From: Firmicutes bacterium UBA994
Lineage (GTDB): Bacteria; Bacillota; UBA994
Length of the DNA: 5,249 bases
Direction of reading: 5' to 3'
Assembly (NCBI GenBank): GCA_002292025.1
Contig: DBBC01000083.1
Span: 1,749 to 6,997, forward strand
Numbering within the stretch: position 1 is the first letter of the stretch; every line of letters begins with the position of its first letter. A program made the position numbers and the translations under genes. This document shows, piece after piece, positions 1-5,249 of the stretch. Below the pieces are notes generated by a model that saw nothing but the letters and a program-made list of their open reading frames with translations, did not search any database and was not told the origin of the DNA.

Positions 1-2765
1 GACTGGAGCGGGCTTTCCTTCGCAGCCAACCAGTCGGCACACGCGGCGCGGAGCTCTGCCGAGTGCGCCTCGTCGCTCTGCAGCGCAGTAAGCAGAGCCG
101 ACAGCCTATCGCGCTTTTGTGACACAGCCAGAGCCATGCCATAACCAAACTCGGCGTTGTCCTCAAACAGGGAGTTTGCCCAAGCCGGACCATGGCCATC
201 CTTATTGGTTGTATAGGGACAGGAAGGAGCACTGCCGCCGTAAATGGAACTGCAGCCGGTGGCGTTGGCTATCAGCATACGCTCGCCAAAAAGCTGCGTA
301 GCCAGCTTTACGTAGGGGGTTTGCCCACAGCCTGCACACGCGCCCGAGAACTCAAACAAGGGCTTAAGGAACTGGCTGCTAGTTACATTAATAGATAGAT
401 CTTCAACGCTTGGCACGGGCAATGCTGCCAAGTAGTCGTACTTAACCTTTTCGTCCGCTTGTACTTCCTCTAACGGCGACAAGCGCAGGGACTTGGTCTT
501 GGTCGGGCATACCTGCACGCAGTTGCCGCAGCCTGTGCAGTCTAGAGGCGATACCTGAACAGCATACCTGTAGCCGGACAACTCCTTATTGGTGCTAGGC
601 TTAAAGACAACGCCGGCAGGAGCGTCCGCTATTGCCTCGGGAAGTGCCAGGTAGGGTCTAATTGCCGCGTGGGGACACACAAAAGAACACTGGTTGCACT
701 GTATGCAAGTCTCTGACACCCAAACCGGCACCTCGATGGCAATGCCGCGTTTTTCGTACTGCGCCGTGCCCACCGGGAATACGCCGTCGTCTGCAAACAC
801 ACTCACAGGCAGCTCGTCGCCGCGCAAAGCCGCCATCGGACGCAAGACATCGGTGATAAAAGGCGGCTCGTCGGCGCCGGTCCTAACCTCATCTTGAGCA
901 TCTTGCCAAGACGCTGGGTACTTGACCTCCACCAGGGCTGCCAAAGTGCGCTCCACCGCGGCGAAGTTTTGCGCCACTACCGACTCGCCCTTGCGCCCGT
1001 ATGTCTTGCTTATGGCCTCTTTGACGAGCTGCACGGCGCGGCTGGTATCCATGACGTTCGCTATATTAAAGAACGCCACTTGCATAACGGTATTGATGCG
1101 GCTCCCCTGCCCTACCTCGCGCGCAATCTTAAAGGCGTCTATGTTATAAAACTTTAGTCCCCTCGCGGCAATTGTGCGGCGCATGCTCGCCGGGAGCTTT
1201 GTGGGCATATCTTGTGACGTCCATGGCGAATTAAGCAGGAAAGTGCCGCCCGGTCTAATGCCTGCCAGTAAGTCATAGCGCTCGATAAACGACGGGTGAT
1301 GACAAGCGATAAAGTCTGCTTCGTCAATAAGGTATGGACTTTTTATGGGTTTTGGCCCAAACCGAAGGTGAGAAACAGTGATGCCCCCACTTTTTTTGGA
1401 GTCATAGACGAAGTAGGCTTGTGCGTAGAGAGGCGTGTTATCGCCAATAATCTTGATAGAGTTCTTGTTTGCTCCCACGGTGCCGTCTGAGCCTAAGCCA
1501 AAAAACTTGCAGCTGCACACATCCTCCGCTACGGTGACAATGTGTTCGGTCACAGCGAGCGAGGTGAACGTAACGTCGTCCTCAATGCCAACGGTGAAGT
1601 TATTGCGCGGCTGAGGCTGCCGCAAATTGTCAAATACAGCTTTTACCATAGAGGGAGTAAACTCCTTCAGCCCTAAGCCGTACCGCCCCCCGATAATAGT
1701 TTTGGTTACACCCAGTTCCGAGTACACGGTGCAGATATCTTGATAGAGTGGTTCTCCCGGCGCACCAGGCTCCTTGGTGCGGTCAAGCACGGCTAGGTGG
1801 GTCATGCTTGCCGGCGCGACTTGTAAAAAGTGCTTGGCGCTAAAGGGACGATACAGGCGCACTTTTATCACGCCCAGCTTTTCGCCGCGCGCGTTAAGGT
1901 AGTTTACGGTTTCCTCTACGGTTTCGGCACCCGATCCCATAACTACGATTACATGCGTGGCATCCGGTGCACCCACATAATCAAAGGGCAAGTAATGGCG
2001 TCCCGTAAGCTCGCCTACTTGACGCATTACTCCTGCCACGATATCTGGTGTGGCCATGTAATACTTGTTGCCGGCTTCGCGCCCTTGAAAGTAAATATCT
2101 GGGTTTTGTGAGGTGCCGCGCTGCTTAGGGTGCTCAGGGTTTTGCGCCCTAGCGCGAAAATCTTGCAATGCTTCTGTGTCAACCAGCTTGTGCATGTCGG
2201 CGTAGGCGATTTCCTCTATCTTCTGCACTTCATGCGATGTGCGAAACCCGTCGAAGAAGTGCACAAAGGGAACTTTGGCCTTTAGTGTAGCCAAGTGCGC
2301 TACCAGCCCCAAATCCATCGTTTCTTGTACTGAAGCCGCAGCCAACATAGCAAAACCCGTATGTCGCGTTGCATAAACGTCGGCGTGGTCACCATAGATA
2401 GACAAGGCGTGCGCGGCTATCGCACGCGCCGAGACGTGGAAAACCGTCGGCAGCAGCTCCCCCGCAATTTTATACATGTTGGGAATCATGAGAAGCAGCC
2501 CTTGTGACGCCGTATAGGTCGTAGTCAGGCTGCCTGCCAGCAGCGCACCATGCACCGCTCCCGCCGCGCCGGCTTCAGATTGCATCTGTGTTACCTGTAA
2601 GATTTGCCCCCATAAGTTTTTGCGTCCGGCAGCAGCCCATTCGTCTGCCATTTCGCCCATATTTGATGAAGGGGTAATGGGGTAAATAGCTGCCACCTCG
2701 CTGAAAGCATAGGATACATATGCCGCCGCCGTATTGCCGTCGATGGTTACTTTTGACCGCTCCAT
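1..2765 (-). CDS. nifJ: Pyruvate:ferredoxin (flavodoxin) oxidoreductase, single-chain; C-terminus cut by window edge
   Basis: Catalyses the CoA-dependent oxidative decarboxylation of pyruvate to acetyl-CoA and CO2 in the cytoplasm, passing electrons to ferredoxin or flavodoxin through thiamine diphosphate (TPP) and three [4Fe-4S] clusters. I translated the frame codon by codon: 921 codons with no stop up to the window edge. Seen: YPITPSS at 28-34 (T31), E64 in QSEAGAAGA and R114 in HVSAR, at the same numbers as the D. africanus catalytic residues; a domain III glycine-rich stretch GSDGTVGANK at 425-434; a two-cluster ferredoxin domain with C687-x2-C690-x2-C693-x3-C697-P and C743-x2-C746-x2-C749-x3-C753-P; and CAGC (C810, C813) plus ATGC (C838), three of the four ligands of the proximal cluster. 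The GDG-type TPP motif, the fourth proximal Cys and the tail lie beyond the window (family length about 1170-1230). The ATG at 2765 has a strong Shine-Dalgarno site. The symbol nifJ is by family (also por/pfor); a role in nitrogen fixation is not implied. Confidence 0.97.
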   Translation of the reverse strand, partial: MERSKVTIDGNTAAAYVSYAFSEVAAIYPITPSSNMGEMADEWAAAGRKNLWGQILQVTQMQSEAGAAGAVHGALLAGSLTTTYTASQGLLLMIPNMYKIAGELLPTVFHVSARAIAAHALSIYGDHADVYATRHTGFAMLAAASVQETMDLGLVAHLATLKAKVPFVHFFDGFRTSHEVQKIEEIAYADMHKLVDTEALQDFRARAQNPEHPKQRGTSQNPDIYFQGREAGNKYYMATPDIVAGVMRQVGELTGRHYLPFDYVGAPDATHVIVVMGSGAETVEETVNYLNARGEKLGVIKVRLYRPFSAKHFLQVAPASMTHLAVLDRTKEPGAPGEPLYQDICTVYSELGVTKTIIGGRYGLGLKEFTPSMVKAVFDNLRQPQPRNNFTVGIEDDVTFTSLAVTEHIVTVAEDVCSCKFFGLGSDGTVGANKNSIKIIGDNTPLYAQAYFVYDSKKSGGITVSHLRFGPKPIKSPYLIDEADFIACHHPSFIERYDLLAGIRPGGTFLLNSPWTSQDMPTKLPASMRRTIAARGLKFYNIDAFKIAREVGQGSRINTVMQVAFFNIANVMDTSRAVQLVKEAISKTYGRKGESVVAQNFAAVERTLAALVEVKYPASWQDAQDEVRTGADEPPFITDVLRPMAALRGDELPVSVFADDGVFPVGTAQYEKRGIAIEVPVWVSETCIQCNQCSFVCPHAAIRPYLALPEAIADAPAGVVFKPSTNKELSGYRYAVQVSPLDCTGCGNCVQVCPTKTKSLRLSPLEEVQADEKVKYDYLAALPVPSVEDLSINVTSSQFLKPLFEFSGACAGCGQTPYVKLATQLFGERMLIANATGCSSIYGGSAPSCPYTTNKDGHGPAWANSLFEDNAEFGYGMALAVSQKRDRLSALLTALQSDEAHSAELRAACADWLAAKESPLQ

Positions 2766-2771
2766 TCTGCA

Positions 2772-2777
2772 CCTTCT
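2772..2777 (-). promoter_or_regulatory. Shine-Dalgarno site of the PFOR gene
   Basis: The minus strand reads AGAAGG followed by TGCAGA and then ATG, giving a 6-nt spacer, which is close to ideal. It fixes the PFOR start at 2765; the protein then begins MERSKVTIDGN, which puts T31, E64 and R114 at their expected family positions. Confidence 0.85.
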
Positions 2778-2782
2778 TTCTG

Positions 2783-2812
2783 CTACGGTTGATTCCAAGC
2801 CCACCACCGTAG
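2783..2812 (-). repeat. Inverted repeat in the helicase-PFOR spacer
   Basis: Perfect 7-nt arms, CTACGGT and ACCGTAG as read on either strand, are separated by 16 nt and centred in the 54-nt spacer. On the minus-strand transcript the hairpin would end 5 nt before the PFOR Shine-Dalgarno site. Neither side has a T-run, so it is not a canonical intrinsic terminator. It could be a regulator-binding site, an mRNA hairpin that affects PFOR translation or mRNA processing, or chance. Confidence 0.5.
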
Positions 2813-2816
2813 ATTC

Positions 2817-2845
2817 ATCCTAGTGCCGTTGTTCAGGCACTTCAA
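2817..2845 (-). promoter_or_regulatory. Possible sigma-70-type promoter for PFOR
   Basis: The minus strand reads TTGAAG (2845-2840), a 17-nt spacer, then TAGGAT (2822-2817); each hexamer matches the consensus at 4 of 6 positions. The -10 hexamer would include the helicase stop codon TAG. Transcription would start near 2810, at the edge of the inverted repeat, leaving a leader of about 45 nt before the PFOR ATG. The spacing is good but the hexamers are weak, so read-through from upstream is equally possible. Confidence 0.25.
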
Positions 2846-4556
2846 GCCCAAAAAGGCCGAACAGCTCATCCTGCGTAAGCCGTGTGGCGATATCTAGGGA
2901 AACGTCATCAATAATCTCATCAAATAACCGTTGCTTTTCAGCTAATATTTGCTGAATGCGTTCCTCTATTGTGCCCTCACATACATACTTGTAGACAGTG
3001 ACCGGCACAAGCTGTCCCATACGGTGACTGCGGTCTTCGGCCTGACGTTCGGTTGCTGGGTTCCACCACCGGTCAAGATGAAAGACGTAAGATGCCTCTT
3101 GTAAATTAAGGCCAACCCCGCCCGCCTTCAGTGAAAGGACCAGCACTTTGTGCCGCTCATCGGCCTTAAAGCTCCGTATGACTTGGTCACGTTGGTCGCT
3201 CGACATCTCGCCGACAAACTTCAGCGGATGATACTCTTGCAGCACGTGAGCCAGCTTAGCCACACCAAATGTTTCGTCGGTGTATTGTGAAAACAAAAGC
3301 GCCCGGTGGCCAGCCTCCCCCAGTGCTGTGAGGCGCTCGCGGATATCAGCAACCTTGGCAGACTCTCCGGTGTTAGGATCAAAGTTACAAATCTGCTTCA
3401 AGCGGGTAATCAAGGCTAGGACGTGCTCGATCCTGATCGTTTCACCTTTCTCCCGCAAATGGATAATGCCCTCTCGCTCAGCCCTTGCATATGTTTCTTG
3501 TTGCCTAGGCATAAGCGGAAGGGTGATTTCAATCACTTGCTTAGGGGGCAACTGCGTGAGAACATCAAACTTGCGGCGTCGCAGTTGAAGGTGGCGATGC
3601 CGTTCGAGCAATTCCGGACCCGGGCGATAACGCCTTGTCGAAGTCCGTTCCCCCTGATCGACAAATTCCAATATTGACGCGAGGTCGTCAAGTTTATTCT
3701 CAAGCGGAGTCCCTGTCAGCGCCCACGATCGTTTCCGAGATAATTGTTTGACTTGGCGACTTATCTCCACATCACGGTTCTTTATTTTTTGCGCCTCATC
3801 CAGTACCACCAAATCCCAGACTCTTCGACGTGGGGGTGATTCAGGATTGTCCGTAAAGTCAGAACGTAAAGTCTCGTAGCTGACTAAGGTCACGTGGGTG
3901 TTGGCCTTCCATCGCCACGCACGATCCGCGGCCGTCCCCCGGACGTCAATCAGGCGTAGCTCCGGAGCCCAACGATGCACCTCACGCCGCCACTGGTCAA
4001 TGAGACTGGCCGGCATAACAATCAGAACAGATCGGATCGTTCGCTGGAAGCAAAGTATGCGGATGGCGGCAATTACTTGGACTGTCTTGCCTAGACCCAT
4101 ATCGTCCGCGAGAAGCATACGGCTATGGGCCAGCAACATACGGACTCCGTCGGCTTGGAAGGGCATCAAGTCCCCCGGCCATTCCAGAATGGTTCCAGGA
4201 CCAGGCAAGAGTGACTCCAGTGGCACGGCGAGGACTGTCCGCAACCGCTCCATAAGTGTGGGGCCTGCCAATTTCGGCGAACGCTTCGTAGCGTGCGAGT
4301 CAGACGTCAAGACACCCCTTCGGGGTGAACCCGTATTGGGCGTGGGTGCGCGGTCAGGCACAGGCTCAACATTGATGCTGAACACGGGGTTAGCTGACGG
4401 ATGGCTTGCTTGAAGAAGCCAAGTAACCACAGACGGTTGCTCGTCAGACAGTTCCACACAGCTGACCGTACGCGGAGGAGGATATTTTCGACGTCGTTGC
4501 CACCAAAATCTAGGACGTTCGCCTGTAGCGCGCGGTTCCCACCACGGTGATACCAT
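2820..4556 (-). CDS. Compact SNF2/SWI2-family DEAD/DEAH-type helicase-like ATPase
   Basis: An ATP-driven double-stranded-DNA translocase or remodeller of the SNF2 family (superfamily 2), probably cytoplasmic. Residue numbers count from the alternative GTG at 4559; subtract 1 for the ATG. Motifs in order: I, DDMGLGKT (152-159, Walker A K158); Ia, VLIVMPASLIDQW (178-190); II, DEAQ (254-257); III, LTGTPLENKLDDL (281-293); LRRRK (326-330); IV, ALLFSQYTD (420-428); V, SLKAGGVGLNLQEA (476-489) then DRWWNPA; VI, EDRSHRMGQ (508-516) with candidate arginine fingers R510 and R513. All catalytic motifs are present, so it should be active. DEAQ fits bacterial/archaeal SSO1653-like proteins. Residues 1-130 match nothing I know and include a Pro/Ser/Thr/Arg-rich stretch (about 60-100). 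There is no SWIM zinc finger or nuclease domain. The start overlaps the stop of the upstream gene, so translation is probably coupled. ATG at 4556 is preferred over GTG at 4559 for its 7-nt rather than 4-nt Shine-Dalgarno spacing. Confidence 0.93.
   Translation of the reverse strand: MVSPWWEPRATGERPRFWWQRRRKYPPPRTVSCVELSDEQPSVVTWLLQASHPSANPVFSINVEPVPDRAPTPNTGSPRRGVLTSDSHATKRSPKLAGPTLMERLRTVLAVPLESLLPGPGTILEWPGDLMPFQADGVRMLLAHSRMLLADDMGLGKTVQVIAAIRILCFQRTIRSVLIVMPASLIDQWRREVHRWAPELRLIDVRGTAADRAWRWKANTHVTLVSYETLRSDFTDNPESPPRRRVWDLVVLDEAQKIKNRDVEISRQVKQLSRKRSWALTGTPLENKLDDLASILEFVDQGERTSTRRYRPGPELLERHRHLQLRRRKFDVLTQLPPKQVIEITLPLMPRQQETYARAEREGIIHLREKGETIRIEHVLALITRLKQICNFDPNTGESAKVADIRERLTALGEAGHRALLFSQYTDETFGVAKLAHVLQEYHPLKFVGEMSSDQRDQVIRSFKADERHKVLVLSLKAGGVGLNLQEASYVFHLDRWWNPATERQAEDRSHRMGQLVPVTVYKYVCEGTIEERIQQILAEKQRLFDEIIDDVSLDIATRLTQDELFGLFGLEVPEQRH
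2822..2841 (-). repeat. Small stem-loop at the end of the helicase gene
   Basis: AGTGCC and GGCACT form a perfect 6-bp stem with an 8-nt loop, and the stem's distal base is the first base of the helicase TAG stop. No U-tract follows on the minus strand, so it does not meet the intrinsic-terminator pattern. It overlaps the spacer of the candidate PFOR promoter, so the two readings are alternatives. Confidence 0.35.
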
Positions 4557-5098
4557 CACTGCACCTTAAAGGCCTCTTGTAGACCGACAGCAGCACGCTC
4601 AAATGGTTCGGTGAAAAGTTGTCGGCGATGCAATGCTTCCAGCAAACGGCGCGCCGGAGATTCAGCCAGTGGCTGTACACCGACCCAGAAGAGGTGTACC
4701 GCCTCGGCGAGTAGCTCATGGGACTCACTAGAGGCTTGCACCGTAGCTCCCTCACCGGCCACGCGGCACAGTGGAATCCCAACCATAAGGTCCTCTGTAA
4801 ACACGCGGTGGGGCACCTCGTCCGCTAGGGCAAGCAGGAGTGAGGGAGTCTTTGCACTGGCGGCGAATAGTGCTTTGGCTAGTGCAGTGACAGCACGCCG
4901 TCGTCTTTCCCCTGTCCGCCATAGGAATGAAGTCGGCGTGTCAATGCGGCTGAAACTGAAATCTATAGGTTCCCCCCGGCTGGTTACATAAAAAAGCGCG
5001 GCACAGATCCCACGCGCACCGGGCTCCTCCACGAAGCGCAGATAGCCGGCCAAACCAAGCGGTTCATCCTCCGTTAGATCACGAAACGGAATCGGCAT
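4556..5098 (-). CDS. Conserved-looking protein of unknown function, translationally coupled to the SNF2 ATPase
   Basis: An intact 180-residue protein; I do not recognise a named family. The first 60 residues look alpha/beta: GYLRFVEE (18-25), then strand-like AALFYVTSRG (33-42) and a polar/aromatic run IDFSFSRI (45-52). An arginine cluster, RTGERRRR (61-68), leads into a long amphipathic helix and a hydrophobic SLLLALADEVP (86-96). The C-terminal third is helical and mixed-charge. There is no signal peptide, membrane segment, zinc-finger cysteine set or nucleotide-binding loop; the only Cys are at 32 and 111. The ATG at 5098 follows the previous stop by 5 nt and lacks a strong Shine-Dalgarno site, so translation may depend on coupling. 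Its stop overlaps the SNF2 start, implying near-equal synthesis and a likely shared function, perhaps as a partner or DNA-substrate adaptor (inference). That the protein is real is well supported by gene packing; its function is unknown. Confidence 0.82.
   Translation of the reverse strand: MPIPFRDLTEDEPLGLAGYLRFVEEPGARGICAALFYVTSRGEPIDFSFSRIDTPTSFLWRTGERRRRAVTALAKALFAASAKTPSLLLALADEVPHRVFTEDLMVGIPLCRVAGEGATVQASSESHELLAEAVHLFWVGVQPLAESPARRLLEALHRRQLFTEPFERAAVGLQEAFKVQ
4564..4567 (-). promoter_or_regulatory. Shine-Dalgarno core of the SNF2 gene, inside the upstream gene
   Basis: The minus strand reads TTTAAGGTGCAGTGATG. The AAGG core is 7 nt from ATG (4556) and 4 nt from GTG (4559), which favours the ATG. 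The upstream stop TGA shares its last base with that ATG (TGATG), or overlaps the GTG by 4 nt (GTGA). Both are classic coupling arrangements. Confidence 0.65.
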
Positions 5099-5103
5099 AG
5101 AAT

Positions 5104-5249
5104 CTACTCGCTCTCCCGCAGAATCTCATCAGTTCCGCTTGAGTATGAATCGTGCTCCAGATCCTTATCCTCGGTGTAATCCGGCTTTAACACGCGTTCT
5201 TCAATTTCCTGCTCTTCGTCGGGGAAAAGCCGCTTCAGATCCCATTCAT
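5104..5249 (-). CDS. C-terminal end of an unrecognised acidic protein (start outside window)
   Basis: An open frame enters from the window edge (first complete codon at 5247) and encodes 47 residues, beginning EWDLKRLFPDEEQEIEER and ending ILRESE before TAG at 5106-5104. About 18 of the 47 residues are Asp or Glu against 6 Lys or Arg, so this is a strongly acidic, probably partly disordered tail. It is the only minus-strand frame open through this stretch, and its stop lies 5 nt before the ATG of the 180-residue gene, as in an operon. No domain can be recognised from so short a piece. It is too short for me to exclude a chance open frame, but the spacing and composition favour a real gene. 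It would be the first visible member of the SNF2 gene cluster. Confidence 0.65.
   Translation of the reverse strand, partial: EWDLKRLFPDEEQEIEERVLKPDYTEDKDLEHDSYSSGTDEILRESE

Noticed and set aside
1830..2111. Plus-strand open frames inside the PFOR region (93 codons here, others of 60-90 codons between 119 and 1490)
   Set aside because: All are antisense to the continuous 921-codon PFOR frame with conserved catalytic residues; none has family motifs.
2407..2427. GC-rich hairpin GCGTGCG-7 nt-CGCACGC within PFOR
   Set aside because: It lies in conserved coding sequence around R114 with Ala/Arg/His-rich codons; chance GC-rich pairing explains it and there is no T-run.
1..2765. PFOR as a truncated pseudogene
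   Set aside because: The frame is open through every codon to the window edge and three of four proximal-cluster Cys are in place; the missing C-terminus is explained by where the window ends.
2783..2841. Intrinsic terminator between the SNF2 and PFOR genes
   Set aside because: Both stem-loops lack a following T-tract on either strand, and one has a 16-nt loop.
3898..4413. 171-codon plus-strand open frame
   Set aside because: It is fully antisense to the SNF2 gene, whose motifs are unmistakable. Its translation is Arg/Ser-rich with no recognisable motif, typical of a shadow frame.
2820..4556. Assignment of the SNF2 protein as DISARM DrmD or Zorya ZorD
   Set aside because: Those proteins are around 1000 residues and come with recognisable partners (methyltransferase and DrmA/B, or ZorA/B). 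None is visible here and this protein is 578 residues.
4510..4782. 90-codon minus-strand frame overlapping both the 180-residue gene and the SNF2 start
   Set aside because: It lies out of frame inside two well-supported coding regions and has no start context or motif. A frameshifted N-terminal extension of SNF2 is not needed, because the coupled start is clear.

Overview
The window reads entirely on the minus strand and looks like a piece of an anaerobic or facultatively anaerobic bacterial chromosome. The evidence for anaerobic metabolism is a full-featured, oxygen-sensitive type of enzyme, a single-chain pyruvate:ferredoxin oxidoreductase (PFOR), whose landmark residues fall at or within two residues of the positions in the Desulfovibrio africanus enzyme. 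GC is moderate by eye, spacing is tight, and Shine-Dalgarno sites are clear. A Bacillota (Clostridia-like) or similar anaerobe would fit, but the taxon is a guess.

Layout in the direction of transcription, from high to low coordinates: (1) 5249-5104, the C-terminal 47 codons of an unrecognised, very acidic protein whose start lies outside the window. (2) 5098-4556, an intact 180-residue protein of unknown function, starting 5 nt after the previous stop. (3) 4556-2820, a compact SNF2/SWI2-family helicase-like ATPase of 578 residues with all the family motifs; its start codon overlaps the stop of the 180-residue gene. (4) A 54-nt spacer (2819-2766) with an inverted repeat, a possible promoter at its upstream edge and a good Shine-Dalgarno site. 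(5) 2765-1, PFOR (nifJ/por type), open to the window edge and lacking only its last roughly 250-300 residues because the window ends.

Genes 1-3 look like one translationally coupled unit built around a DNA- or chromatin-type motor ATPase. PFOR probably belongs to a separate function (pyruvate to acetyl-CoA, reducing ferredoxin). It may be transcribed by read-through, from its own promoter just inside the end of the helicase gene, or both.

I see no tRNA, rRNA, CRISPR array, insertion sequence, attachment site, riboswitch or convincing intrinsic terminator. No stretch over 300 bases lacks a gene. The plus strand holds only antisense shadow frames. The best candidate for something undescribed is the acidic protein / 180-residue protein / compact SNF2 cluster, whose job cannot be read from the sequence alone.
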